Shown here piece after piece: positions 17,793 through 26,887 of a stretch of DNA of 64,000 nucleotides (positions are counted from its first letter, which is position 1; each line of letters opens with the position of its first letter). The position numbers and the translations under genes were made by a program. Source of the stretch: Pseudonocardia sp. C8 (GTDB lineage: Bacteria; Actinomycetota; Actinomycetes; Mycobacteriales; Pseudonocardiaceae). The DNA lies in the NCBI RefSeq assembly GCF_014267175.1, contig NZ_JACMTR010000002.1:5915501-5979500 (forward strand). Reading direction: 5' to 3'. The notes under the pieces are model-generated. The model did not search any database. It was not told the origin of the DNA and saw only the letters and a list, made by a program, of their open reading frames with translations.

Positions 17793-19190
17793 TCAGTCCC
17801 AGATCCGGCGCCACGGCCGGTCGGACTCGAGCGCGAACGCCAGCTCCAGCAGCGTCCGCTCGTCCCCGACCGCGGTGGACAGGTGCACCCCGACCGGGAG
17901 CCCGTTGCCGGCCGCCCCGGCCGGCAGGGAGATCGCCGGAGCGCCGGCGACGTTGCACAGCGGGGTGAAGGCGACGTAGTCGAGCAGCCGGGAGATCAGC
18001 ACGTCGAACGGGAGCGTCGGGCTCAGCCACCCGATCTCCGGCGGGGTGTGCGCGAGGACCGGGGAGAGCAGCACGTCGTGCCGGGTGAAGAGCTCGGCGT
18101 AGGTGTGGGCGACCCGGCGGAGCCGGTGCAGGAACACCGGGGTCCGGGCCATCACCTTCTTGTAGTGGTCGGCGAGGCCGTGGGTGAGCGCATCGAGGCG
18201 GTCCGGGTCGAACGTGCGGCCGTGCAGCCACCGCCCCCCGGTGACCACGGAGAACGCCAGCAGCCCCCAGTAGTCGAGGAAGTCGTCGACGAACCGGGTG
18301 GCGACGCCGGTGCCCGCCTCGCTGACCTCGTGGCCGTGCTTGCCGAGCAGCTCCGCGACCTCGGTGACCCGCGCGCGGGTGTCGGCGTCGACGGACGCGC
18401 CGGTCGGCGAGTCGAGGACCAGGCCGACCCGCAGCCGTCGCCGGGCCGGCCCCTCGATCAGGCCGACCGGGGGCAGCGCCGGGTTCCGGCGCTGCCGGTC
18501 GGCGGCCGCCAGGAAGGTCGCCGTGTCGCGCACCGACCGGGAGAGGACACCGTCGGCGACCAGGTCGATCGGCATCCGCGCCCCGTTGGCGTTCGGGGCG
18601 AGCCGGCCACGGGACGGTTTCAGCCCGACCAGCCCGCAGGCCGCGGCCGGGATGCGGATGGAGCCGCCGCCGTCATTGGCGTGCGCGATCGGCACCACGC
18701 CGGCGGCCACCAGCGCCGCCGCCCCGCCGGAGGAGGCCCCGGCGGAGAACCGCGTGTCCCACGGGTTGTGGACCGGGTCGGCGTCGGCGTACTCGGTGGA
18801 CGCGTTCAGCCCGTACTCCGGCATCCGGGTCAGGCCGACGACGTCGAGGCCGGTCGCGAGGAGCTGGCGGGTGACCTCGGCGTGCTCGCGGGCGGGCACC
18901 GGGGTGTACGCGGTGGTGCCGTTGGCGACCGGCCAGCCCCGGACGTCGGTGTTGTCCTTGACCAGGGTGGGGACACCGGCGAACGGCCCGGACGGGTCCC
19001 CGGTCACCGGCTCGGCGATCCGGTCGAGGGCCAGGCCGTGCAGCTCCGGCTCGACCTGCGCGGCCCGCGCGGCGACCGCGGCCCGCAGCTCGGCCGCAGA
19101 CACCTCGCCGCGGTGGAGCCGGTCGGCCACCCCGACGGCGTCGTCGTCACCGAGAGCGTCGTCCGCGAACGCGTGCACCCGTGTGCCCAT
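17793..19190 (-). CDS. amidase signature family enzyme
   Basis: This 465-residue hydrolase has the complete Ser-cisSer-Lys machinery: Lys in TLVKDNTD, the amidase signature FSAGASSGGAAALVAAGVVPIAHANDGGGSIRIPA with both serines, and the C-terminal GAPAISLPAG. Length fits the family (6-aminohexanoate cyclic dimer hydrolase/aryl amidase branch). A CATCAT element six bases before the ATG (complement of 19197-19202) suggests a leaderless transcript. It is followed on the same strand only by the G-rich gap. Substrate is unknown. Confidence 0.9.
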   Translation of the reverse strand: MGTRVHAFADDALGDDDAVGVADRLHRGEVSAAELRAAVAARAAQVEPELHGLALDRIAEPVTGDPSGPFAGVPTLVKDNTDVRGWPVANGTTAYTPVPAREHAEVTRQLLATGLDVVGLTRMPEYGLNASTEYADADPVHNPWDTRFSAGASSGGAAALVAAGVVPIAHANDGGGSIRIPAAACGLVGLKPSRGRLAPNANGARMPIDLVADGVLSRSVRDTATFLAAADRQRRNPALPPVGLIEGPARRRLRVGLVLDSPTGASVDADTRARVTEVAELLGKHGHEVSEAGTGVATRFVDDFLDYWGLLAFSVVTGGRWLHGRTFDPDRLDALTHGLADHYKKVMARTPVFLHRLRRVAHTYAELFTRHDVLLSPVLAHTPPEIGWLSPTLPFDVLISRLLDYVAFTPLCNVAGAPAISLPAGAAGNGLPVGVHLSTAVGDERTLLELAFALESDRPWRRIWD

Positions 19191-19239
19191 GGACAGATGA
19201 TGCTCGCCGGGGTCCGACCACCGGAGAGGGACCCGCCGC

Positions 19240-20265
19240 CTACCCGAAGAACACCTCGGCCTCGGCGTACAGGGACGGGTCGACGGTCTTGAGCTTCTCC
19301 GTGGCCTCGGTCAGCGGGCAGGTGACGATCTCGGTGCCGCGGAGCGCGACCATGCTGCCCCACTTCTCGTCGTGCACGGCCTCGATCGCGTGCAGCCCGA
19401 AGCGGGTGGCCAGCCAGCGGTCCCGCGCGGTCGGCGTGCCCCCGCGCTGGACGTGCCCGAGCACGGTCGTGCGGGCCTCCTTGCCGGTGCGCTGTTCGAT
19501 CTCGTGGGCCAGCCAGTCACCGATCCCGCCGAGCCGGACGTGCCCGAACGCGTCGGTCTCGCCGGACTGCAGGTACTCGTCGCCGCCCTTCGGCTTCGCG
19601 CCCTCGGACACGACGATGATCGGCGCGTAGTCGCTGCGGAACCGGCTCTCCACCCACTTGCAGACCTGGTCGATGTCGAACTCGACCTCCGGCAGCAGGA
19701 TCGCGTTCGCGCCCCCGGCCATCCCGGCGTGCAGCGCGATCCAGCCCGCGTGCCGGCCCATCACCTCGACGATCAGCGCCCGGTGGTGCGACTCGGCAGT
19801 GGTGTGCAGCCGGTCGATGGCCTCGACCGCGATCTGCACCGCCGTGTCGAACCCGAACGTGTAGTCGGTGCCGGACAGATCGTTGTCGATCGTCTTCGGC
19901 ACGCCCACGACGTTCACCCCCGCCTCGTGCAGCTTGGCCGCGACGCCCAGGGTGTCCTCGCCGCCGATCGCGACGAGCGCGTCGATCCCCTTGTTCCGCA
20001 GCGTCTCGCGGATCCGGTCGACGCCGTCGGGGAGCGCGAAGGGGTTCGTCCGCGAGGAGCGGAGGATGGTGCCGCCGCGTGGGAGCAGCCCGCGCACGGC
20101 GGGGATGTCGAGGGTCATGGTCAGGCCTTCGAGCGGGCCCCGCCAGCCGTCCCGGAACCCGACGAACGAGTACCCGTACTCCGGGACCCCCTTACGCACG
20201 ACGGCTCGGATGACAGCGTTGAGACCGGGGCAGTCGCCCCCACCGGTGAGTACTCCGACGCGCAT
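19240..20265 (-). CDS. pfkA: 6-phosphofructokinase, predicted pyrophosphate-dependent
   Basis: This 341-residue group III phosphofructokinase has the motifs GGGDCPGLNAVIR, GGEDT (101-105), PKTIDND (123-129) and MGRHAGW. The residues that decide the phosphoryl donor are Asp104 and Lys124. In characterised enzymes Gly at both positions goes with ATP, and Asp/Lys goes with pyrophosphate, as in Amycolatopsis methanolica. I therefore predict a reversible PPi-PFK. A GAGGA-type RBS precedes the ATG. It is separate from other glycolytic genes. Confidence 0.9.
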   Translation of the reverse strand: MRVGVLTGGGDCPGLNAVIRAVVRKGVPEYGYSFVGFRDGWRGPLEGLTMTLDIPAVRGLLPRGGTILRSSRTNPFALPDGVDRIRETLRNKGIDALVAIGGEDTLGVAAKLHEAGVNVVGVPKTIDNDLSGTDYTFGFDTAVQIAVEAIDRLHTTAESHHRALIVEVMGRHAGWIALHAGMAGGANAILLPEVEFDIDQVCKWVESRFRSDYAPIIVVSEGAKPKGGDEYLQSGETDAFGHVRLGGIGDWLAHEIEQRTGKEARTTVLGHVQRGGTPTARDRWLATRFGLHAIEAVHDEKWGSMVALRGTEIVTCPLTEATEKLKTVDPSLYAEAEVFFG

Positions 20266-20456
20266 CCCTGCTGTCCTCTCTATCGATCAAGTTGACGCCT
20301 GCACGGCACCGCGGTCGGCAGTGACGCACATCGCACACAGTAATCGGTGTCACGCCGGCCGTCGTCGTGCACCCGGGCGGAGCGGTGGCTGCGCAGGGTC
20401 GGCGGGTGGCGGTGTGAGGACGTTCGCAGCGATCGGGCGATGGCCCGGGGCCGCGG

Positions 20457-21359
20457 TCAGAGCAGCCCGGCGGTCTTGGCGGCGAGGACGGCCTTGGTGC
20501 GGTTGTGCACTCCGAGCTTGCGCATGGCGCTGCGCAGGTAGGTCTTGACCGTGTCCAACGCCAGGCCCAGGTCGGCGGCGATCTCGGCGTTGCTCGCGCC
20601 CAGCGCGACCAGGCGCAGCGCCTCGGCCTCCCTCGGGGCGAGCAGGGTTCCGGCGGGGGCCGGCGGCGTCGTGCGCGGCCCGGCGAGCGTGCGGTGGATC
20701 CGGTCGAGCTGCTCCCGCAGCGCCGGGTCGGTCGTGGACCGGGCGAGCGCGGCGAGCTCGTCGAGCGCACCCTCCCGGCCGCCGCGGCCCCGCTCCGGCG
20801 CGGACGGCGGCGGCTCGACCAGCGCGCTCACCTCGCGCGCGACCTGGGTCGCCAGCGCACCCGTCCGGCGGACGGCGACATCGCCGATCGGCCGATCCTC
20901 CCGAACGGCGCCGTAGACCATCCCGCGGACCGTGCCCCCCAGCATGATCGGGTAGGCGAGGATCGAGGTCAGCTTCTCCTGCCCGACGACGAACTGGTCG
21001 TAGTCGTGGGTGATGCCGCTGGTGGACGCGTAGTCGTTCACCCGGCACGGCCGCTTCCGCACCATGGCGACGCCGCCCAGCCCGCGGCCGCTGACGACGT
21101 CGAGCTGACGCAGCGAGTCGCCGAGCGTCCCGATCAGCCGGCTGATCGTCACCTTCTGCCGCCCGTCCGCGGCCTGCCGGGCGGCACCGCCGAACACGAC
21201 CGGCAGCCCGGTGGTGCGGTGCAGGTCGCCGATCCGGCGGGTCAGCACCGTGTCGAGTGCCCGCCCCACGGCGTCGTCGGGGGGCGGCCCCGCCGTGCCG
21301 CTGGGGGTGTACCACGCAGCGTTGCTGGTGGCGCACCGCGCCGTGTCGCCGTCGACCAC
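20457..21359 (-). CDS. GAF-domain LuxR-type transcriptional regulator
   Basis: This 300-residue protein has an N-terminal GAF-like sensor (about residues 25-180, with SRLIGTLGDSLRQLDVVSGRGLGGVAMV and ILAYPIMLGGTVRGMVYGAV). The C-terminal LuxR helix-turn-helix is LLAPREAEALRLVALGASNAEIAADLGLALDTVKTYLRSAMRKLGV (about 240-285). The GTG start follows GGGAGG. It is divergent from the second MHS transporter, with a perfect 18-bp palindrome in between. It likely senses a small molecule and controls the transporter. Confidence 0.85.
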   Translation of the reverse strand: MVDGDTARCATSNAAWYTPSGTAGPPPDDAVGRALDTVLTRRIGDLHRTTGLPVVFGGAARQAADGRQKVTISRLIGTLGDSLRQLDVVSGRGLGGVAMVRKRPCRVNDYASTSGITHDYDQFVVGQEKLTSILAYPIMLGGTVRGMVYGAVREDRPIGDVAVRRTGALATQVAREVSALVEPPPSAPERGRGGREGALDELAALARSTTDPALREQLDRIHRTLAGPRTTPPAPAGTLLAPREAEALRLVALGASNAEIAADLGLALDTVKTYLRSAMRKLGVHNRTKAVLAAKTAGLL

Positions 21360-21458
21360 GCGCGTCCTCCCTCGGTCCGCACGAGTGGGAGATCACTCGT
21401 CTCTGGGTACGGTTTGTCGCACGCGGCCCGGTCCGCGTCAAGAAACCGCAGGCCACGG

Positions 21459-21476
21459 TACCCACCCAAGTGGGTA
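21459..21476. promoter_or_regulatory. palindrome TACCCAC-CCAA-GTGGGTA, candidate operator
   Basis: Perfect 7-bp arms with a 4-bp centre lie 70 bp upstream of the MHS transporter start (21546) and about 100 bp upstream of the divergent GAF-LuxR gene. The position suits a regulatory site for both promoters. The GAF-LuxR protein is the obvious candidate binder. Confidence 0.55.
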
Positions 21477-21545
21477 GCGGCGTTCCTCCCCGCTCGGCAG
21501 GCTTCGGCCACCTTTCCGGAACCAGCTCGACGAGGAGCACGTCCG

Positions 21546-22892
21546 ATGTCCACTTCGCCCCCGATCGGGCAGAAGAGCACCCAGGTCCCGTTGGCCCGGG
21601 TCGCCGCCGCCAGCTGCGCCGGCACCACCATCGAGTTCTACGACTTCTTCATCTACGGCACCGCCGCCGCCCTGGTCTTCCCCAAGGTGTTCTTCCCGGC
21701 GCTCGGGGCGACCGCCGGCACCGTGGCCTCGTTCGCGACGTTCGCGGTGGCGTTCTTCGCCCGCCCGGTCGGCGCGATCATCTTCGGGCACTACGGCGAC
21801 CGGATCGGCCGCAAGCGCACCCTGATCTCGACGCTGCTGCTGATGGGCGTCGCGACCGTCCTGATCGGGCTGCTGCCGGGGGCGGGGACGATCGGCGTCG
21901 CCGCGCCGCTGATCCTGGTGTTCCTGCGGTTCTGCCAGGGCTTCGCGGTCGGCGGCGAGTGGGCGGGCGCCACCCTGCTCACCGCCGAGTACGCCCCCAA
22001 GGAGAAGCGCGGGCTCTACGGGGTGTTCCCCCAGCTCGGCCCGGCGATCGCGTTCGCGCTGTCGTCGGCCACGTTCCTGATCACCGGCCTGGTCATGGGT
22101 GACACCGACGAGGCGTTCCTGACCTACGGCTGGCGGATCCCGTTCCTGCTGTCGATCCTGCTGATCGCGGTCGGGCTGTGGGTGCGCCTGTCGATCGAGG
22201 AGACGCCCGCGTTCCGGGCGGTCGCGCAGGCCCGGGCCACCGCGGACGCGGCGACGCCCGGTGGGTCGCGGCTGCCCTTCCTGGAGGCCATCCGCGCCCA
22301 GCCGCGCGAGGTGCTGCTCTCGGCCGGGGCGCTGACCATGCTGTTCGCGTTCTTCTACATGGGCACCGCCTACCTGACCGCCTACGGCACCAAGCCCGAG
22401 GGTGCGGCGCTGCCCCGGCCGGTCGTGCTGAGCCTGGGGATCGTCGCCGCGGTCATCTTCGCGGCCGCGATCGTGATCTCCGGGATCCTGTCCGACCGCT
22501 TCGGCCGCCGGAACGTCATCCGGGTGTCCTGCGTCGCCGCGATCGTCTGGGCGCTGGTGCTGTTCCCGTTGCTCGACACGGGCAGCGCGCTCGCGTTCGG
22601 AATCGGCCTCTCGGTCACCCTGGTGATCTTCGCGGTGTCCTACGGCCCGGCCGGGTCGTACCTGCCCGAGCTGTTCTCGGCCCGGCACCGCTACACCGGC
22701 GCGGGGCTGGGCTACAACCTCGCCGGCGTCCTCGGTGGCGCGATCCCGCCGCTGCTGGCGCCGGGGCTCGCGGCGGCCTACGGGTCGATCGCGATCGGTG
22801 TGATGCTCGCGTTCACCGGTGTCCTGTCGCTGGTGTGCGTGTCGCTGCTGCGCGAGACCCGCAACCACGCGCTCGAACACGAGACCGCCTGA
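21546..22892 (+). CDS. MFS transporter, metabolite:H+ symporter (MHS) family (second copy)
   Basis: This 448-residue permease has about 12 membrane helices. TM1 carries TIEFYDFFIYGTAAALVFPK, and the loop 2-3 motif is GHYGDRIGRK (81-90), as in the MHS family. It shares this architecture with the transporter at 3632-4948 but is clearly a different paralogue. RBS GAGGAGC precedes the ATG. Its regulation by the divergent GAF-LuxR gene is inferred from the shared intergenic palindrome. No catabolic gene that would reveal its substrate is adjacent. Confidence 0.9.
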   Translation: MSTSPPIGQKSTQVPLARVAAASCAGTTIEFYDFFIYGTAAALVFPKVFFPALGATAGTVASFATFAVAFFARPVGAIIFGHYGDRIGRKRTLISTLLLMGVATVLIGLLPGAGTIGVAAPLILVFLRFCQGFAVGGEWAGATLLTAEYAPKEKRGLYGVFPQLGPAIAFALSSATFLITGLVMGDTDEAFLTYGWRIPFLLSILLIAVGLWVRLSIEETPAFRAVAQARATADAATPGGSRLPFLEAIRAQPREVLLSAGALTMLFAFFYMGTAYLTAYGTKPEGAALPRPVVLSLGIVAAVIFAAAIVISGILSDRFGRRNVIRVSCVAAIVWALVLFPLLDTGSALAFGIGLSVTLVIFAVSYGPAGSYLPELFSARHRYTGAGLGYNLAGVLGGAIPPLLAPGLAAAYGSIAIGVMLAFTGVLSLVCVSLLRETRNHALEHETA

Positions 22893-22943
22893 CGTGCGCC
22901 CGGGGTACCGTCGCGGGAGCTGCCATGATCAAGGAGGTCGGTG

Positions 22944-23861
22944 ATGGCCGTCGCCACCCCTGCTCCCGCGACGGTCCCGGTCGTCGGCCGGTCCCGGGAG
23001 GTCGAGCTGCTGGTCGCGGCGCTCGAGGCGGGAGCGCACGTCGTCCTGGAGGGGCCACCCGGCACGGGCAAGACCACGCTGCTGCGTGCCGTCGCCGACG
23101 AGGCCCGGCTGTCGTTCGTGTTCGTCGAGGGCAACGCCGAGCTCACCCCGGCCCGGCTGGTCGGGCACTTCGACCCGGCCCAGGTGCTCGAGCGCGGCTA
23201 CACCCCGGACACGTTCGTCGACGGCTCGCTGGCCGAGGCGCTGCGGTCCGGGGCCCTGCTCTACGTCGAGGAGATCAACCGGATCCCGGAGGAGACCCTC
23301 AACGTGCTCATCACCGTGATGAGCGAGGGGGAGCTGCACGTCCCGCGGCTCGGCCGGATCGTCGCCGCCGAGGGGTTCCGGCTGGTCGCGGCCATGAACC
23401 CGTTCGACGCCGTCGGGACGGCCCGCATCTCCGCGGCCGTCTACGACCGGGTCTGCCGGATCGCCATGGGCTACCAGAGCGCGTCCGACGAGGCCGCGGT
23501 CGTCGCCCTCCGCGGCCCGGACGTCGACGAGCAGTGGCGGGCCAAGGTCGTCTCCCTGGTGCGCCGCACGCGGGAGCACCCGGACGTGCACGTCGGTTCG
23601 TCGGTGCGCGGCGCGATCGACGTCGTCCGGATCACCGCGGCCCTGGCTGCGCGGCGGTGCTGCGGGATCACCGACTGGCGGACCGGGCTGGACGCCGCGC
23701 TCGTCTCGCTGTCCGGCCGGATCCGGCTCACCGAGTCCGGCTCCCGCACCGCCGAGGACGTCGTCCGGGAGCTGTACCGGGCCGAGTTCGGCGAGGAACC
23801 CGCCCCCGACGACGACGGTGACCCCGGTGAGCAGGGGGGTGGTGCGCCGGGGGGAGCCTGA
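22944..23861 (+). CDS. MoxR-type AAA+ ATPase
   Basis: This ATPase of about 305 residues has Walker A GPPGTGKT (37-44), Walker B LLYVEEIN (105-112) and sensor 1 AAMNPFDAVGT. MoxR proteins act as chaperones with a von Willebrand factor A partner in assembly of metalloenzymes or membrane complexes. AAGGAGG ends six bases before ATG 22944; the overlapping GTG at 22941 would be too close. The VWA gene follows after 44 bp, so they form a pair. The target enzyme is not evident from the neighbours. Confidence 0.88.
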   Translation: MAVATPAPATVPVVGRSREVELLVAALEAGAHVVLEGPPGTGKTTLLRAVADEARLSFVFVEGNAELTPARLVGHFDPAQVLERGYTPDTFVDGSLAEALRSGALLYVEEINRIPEETLNVLITVMSEGELHVPRLGRIVAAEGFRLVAAMNPFDAVGTARISAAVYDRVCRIAMGYQSASDEAAVVALRGPDVDEQWRAKVVSLVRRTREHPDVHVGSSVRGAIDVVRITAALAARRCCGITDWRTGLDAALVSLSGRIRLTESGSRTAEDVVRELYRAEFGEEPAPDDDGDPGEQGGGAPGGA

Positions 23862-23905
23862 GCCCGCCACCGGCGGGCGGTACCCGGCCACGCGGCCGGC
23901 CGAAG

Positions 23906-24799
23906 ATGCGTCCGGAGGACCGCACGGTGTCCCGCGGCTCCCTGGCGGGACACCCGGGGTTCGCCGAGATCTCGCCGGAGGTCGGCGTGCTCGACGCGGA
24001 CGCGTTCGACGCCGCGCTCGCCGAGCGGCCCGACGAGACCCTCGAGCTGCTCGTGGAGATGACCCGGGCGACCGACACGGCGCTGCGCACCGCGGCGCGC
24101 CGCCTCGCCGGCCGGGTGGTACTGGACATCGGCCGCAGCGGCCGGGTCACCCGCCGCGGGATCGGCAGGCTGCGCGCGGTCCCGGCCGACCGCGGCGGTG
24201 ACCTCGACCTGGACGCCTCGCTCGGTGCGGTCGCGGACGCCCGGGCGGCCCGGCGCCCGCTCGGCCTCGACGAGCTCACCGCCCGCACCTGGGCCCGGCC
24301 GGCGCTGGCCCTGTGCCTGGTCGTGGACGCGTCCGGGTCCATGAACGGGAGCAGGCTCGCGACCGCGGCGCTGACCGCGGCGGCCTGCGCGTTCCGGGCC
24401 CCCGGCGACCACGCCGTGCTGTCGTTCGCGGCGGAGACCCAGGTCCTGCGGGACATGGACTCCGGCCGGCCGGCGTCCGCGGTGGTCGACCGGGTCCTCG
24501 GCCTGCGCGGGCACGGGGTCACCGCGCTCGCCGGGGCGCTCCGCGCGGCCGCGGCCCAGCTGGAGCGGACCCGGGCCCAGCGGAAGGTCGTCGTCCTGCT
24601 GTCGGACTGCCGGGCCACCGACGACCAGGACCCGGTCCCGGTGGCCCGCCGGATCCCGGAGCTGGTCGTGCTCGCGCCCGGCGACGACGCCGAGCAGGCC
24701 GCCGACCTGGCGGCCCGGGCCGGCGCGCGGTGGGCGCCGGTCGCGGGGCCGTCGGACGCGCCGGAGGCCCTGGTCTCGCTGCTCGGCGGCGGGTCCTGA
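23906..24799 (+). CDS. VWA-domain protein, MoxR partner
   Basis: This 297-residue protein has a helical N-terminal part (about residues 1-130) and a C-terminal von Willebrand A domain. The MIDAS begins with DASGSMN (141-147), and the later Thr and Asp are supplied by GHGVTALAGAL and LLSDCRATDD. It binds a divalent metal and works with the preceding AAA+ ATPase. This resembles the BchI/BchD pattern. The start could be GTG 23927 instead of ATG 23906. Confidence 0.82.
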   Translation: MRPEDRTVSRGSLAGHPGFAEISPEVGVLDADAFDAALAERPDETLELLVEMTRATDTALRTAARRLAGRVVLDIGRSGRVTRRGIGRLRAVPADRGGDLDLDASLGAVADARAARRPLGLDELTARTWARPALALCLVVDASGSMNGSRLATAALTAAACAFRAPGDHAVLSFAAETQVLRDMDSGRPASAVVDRVLGLRGHGVTALAGALRAAAAQLERTRAQRKVVVLLSDCRATDDQDPVPVARRIPELVVLAPGDDAEQAADLAARAGARWAPVAGPSDAPEALVSLLGGGS

Positions 24800-24878
24800 G
24801 CGCCCCCTTCCGCGGTAGCCCGGTGCACTGCATGATCGACGCACGTCCCCGCACCGGCGCGGGTTCGAGGAGGAACCG

Positions 24879-25958
24879 ATGACGGCTTCGACCGGTACGC
24901 CCACACTCCCGGGGCGCCTCGGTGACCCGGGGATGACGATCGGGACCGATCCGCGGGCCGACCCGCGGATGCTCGCCGTGCTTCGCGAGTTCGGGCTGAC
25001 CGACCATCCGGCTCCCGCCCCATTGGGCCCGGCCGCGGGCCGGCCGGCGCTGCTCGGGTTCGCGGATGCGGCGGAGGAGGCTTTCGAGGGGCTGTTCGCC
25101 GCCCTCGCCTCGTCGTGGGCGCCGGTCGCCGGTGTCACGCGCGAGGTCCGGACCGTGGAGGGCGATGGTGGTCCGGTCACCCTGCACGTGCACCGCCCGG
25201 ACAGGGTGGACGGCCCGCTGCCGTGCCTGTACCAGGTGCACGGCGGCGGGATGGTGATGCTGGCGACCGAGGGGCCGCTCTACCGGCACTGGCGCGATGA
25301 GCTGGCGGCCGCGGGGGCCGTGGTCGTCGGGGTCGAGTACCGCAACGGCGGCGGCCGGCTCGGCGCGCACCCCTTCCCGGCCGGGCTCGACGACTGCGTC
25401 ACCGGCCTGTGCTGGGTCGCCGACCATCTCGGCGAACTCGGTGCGAGCCACGTGGTGGTCACCGGGGACTCCGGCGGGGCGAACCTGTCACTGGGCCTGG
25501 CGCTGCGGGCCAAGTGGGACGGGTGGGTGGACACGATCGCGGGGGTCTACGCGCAGTGCCCGTACATCCTGGGCGACTGGGTGGACCCGCCGGCCGAGCT
25601 CGGTTCGCTGCGGGAGTGCGACGGGTACTGGCTCGACCGGATGCTGTTCCCGTTGCTCGCCGAGATCTACGACCCGGGGGCCGCGCACGCCGACGATCCC
25701 ACCTGCTGGCCGCTCGCGGCCCGGCCGGACGACCTCGCCGGACTGCCGCCGCACGTCGTCACCTGCAACGAGCTGGACCCGCTCCGGGACGAGGGGCTCG
25801 CCTACCACCGGAAGCTGCTGGCAGCGGGCGTGCTGTCGGTCGGGCGGATCAACCCCGGGCTGTGCCACGTCGGGGAGCTGTTGTTCCGGCAGGCGATGCC
25901 CGAGGTGTACGCGGCCGCGGTCCGGGACGTCGTCGGGTTCGCGCGATCGGTGGGGTAG
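24879..25958 (+). CDS. alpha/beta hydrolase, HSL-type esterase
   Basis: This 359-residue serine hydrolase has the oxyanion motif HGGG (121-124), nucleophile Ser198 in GDSGG, Asp in CNELDPLRDEG and His in NPGLCHVGE. These are the marks of the hormone-sensitive-lipase family. The N-terminal cap region (about 1-90) is long. An AGGAGG RBS lies close to ATG 24879. It follows the VWA gene by 79 bp. Acyl-ester hydrolysis is expected, with natural substrate unknown. Confidence 0.9.
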   Translation: MTASTGTPTLPGRLGDPGMTIGTDPRADPRMLAVLREFGLTDHPAPAPLGPAAGRPALLGFADAAEEAFEGLFAALASSWAPVAGVTREVRTVEGDGGPVTLHVHRPDRVDGPLPCLYQVHGGGMVMLATEGPLYRHWRDELAAAGAVVVGVEYRNGGGRLGAHPFPAGLDDCVTGLCWVADHLGELGASHVVVTGDSGGANLSLGLALRAKWDGWVDTIAGVYAQCPYILGDWVDPPAELGSLRECDGYWLDRMLFPLLAEIYDPGAAHADDPTCWPLAARPDDLAGLPPHVVTCNELDPLRDEGLAYHRKLLAAGVLSVGRINPGLCHVGELLFRQAMPEVYAAAVRDVVGFARSVG

Positions 25959-25982
25959 CGGCCGGCGGGCCGCACCGCCGGG

Positions 25983-26603
25983 TCAGCGGATCGGCTCGCG
26001 CCGCCGCGCCGCCGTCGCGCGGACGATCACGAGCCTGCCCACGAGCAGCGCGACCCCGACGGCGACACCGCCGACGACCAGCAGCCACGGCCGCGACTCC
26101 AGGTCGGCCGCGAGCCGGTCGCCCGCCGCGTACCCGATCCCGACGAGGACGGCGGTCCGCACCGCGGCCGCGGGCGCGATCCAGGTGAGGAACCGTCGGT
26201 ACCCGACGTTCGCGAGGCCCGCGGCCAGGTAGGCGGGGATCGCCCCGATGTCGACGAGCTTCGCGCCGATCACGATCCGCGGCAGGTGGGCGCGCACCTC
26301 GCGGGTGAGGCTCTCGCGGCGGGAGTCGGTGAGCCCGACCCGGGCCAGCACGCGGGCCACCGCGGGCCGCTCACCGTGCCGGCCGAGCGCGTACAGCACG
26401 GTGTCCCCGACGACGTCGGCCATCAGCGCGGCCAGCCACACCCCCCACCAGGGCAGCTGCCCCGCGCCGGCCAGCGCGGCGGCGGCGACCGTGACGACCG
26501 GGCCCTCCAGGAACGCGCCGAGCCCGATCACCATCAGGGAGCGGACCGGTGCGGCCGGGATCGCGGCCAGCAGCGCGGCCACGGCGTCCGACAGTCCCGT
26601 CAC
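25983..26603 (-). CDS. DedA/SNARE-associated family membrane protein
   Basis: This 206-residue protein has four to five hydrophobic segments and the DedA-like pattern (GAFLEGPVVTVAAAALAGAG, ADVVGDTVLYALGRHG, then PAYLAAGLANVGYRRFL). DedA proteins act in membrane phospholipid or undecaprenyl-phosphate handling. GTG 26603 was chosen because GGAGG lies four bases upstream; another GTG is at 26627 without this RBS. It converges with the esterase gene. Confidence 0.75.
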   Translation of the reverse strand: MTGLSDAVAALLAAIPAAPVRSLMVIGLGAFLEGPVVTVAAAALAGAGQLPWWGVWLAALMADVVGDTVLYALGRHGERPAVARVLARVGLTDSRRESLTREVRAHLPRIVIGAKLVDIGAIPAYLAAGLANVGYRRFLTWIAPAAAVRTAVLVGIGYAAGDRLAADLESRPWLLVVGGVAVGVALLVGRLVIVRATAARRREPIR

Positions 26604-26746
26604 ACGTCCTCCGATCAGCTGGGTCACCGGACATGGTGCCCCGCACCCCGATGCGCCCCGGACACCGGTAGGTGTCGCCGTCCTCCCGAGGGACGTTTCA
26701 CGACGCCGCCCGGTTCCCCGGGCCGGCCGGCAGGCATGCTGGGAGC

Positions 26747-26887
26747 GTGATCTGGCTCCAGCTGGTCCTCGCCGCGCTCGTGCTCGCCGCCGGGGTGGCC
26801 CTCCTGGTCGTCGGCGCGTACGTGAGCGGCGCCGTCGTCGCGCTGGCCGGCGGGGCGTGGGTCGGGTTCTGCGTGCGGCGGCTGTAG
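26747..26887 (+). CDS. 46-residue small membrane protein
   Basis: This short frame encodes VIWLQLVLAALVLAAG and continues with two hydrophobic stretches (LVLAALVLAAGVALLVVGAYV and GAVVALAGGAWVGF), ending in CVRRL. GTG 26747 lies six bases after CATGCT (26735-26740), a leaderless spacing seen repeatedly in this window. It abuts the convergent MarR gene. The hydrophobic composition and the promoter make it credible, but it has no known family. Confidence 0.5.
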   Translation: MIWLQLVLAALVLAAGVALLVVGAYVSGAVVALAGGAWVGFCVRRL

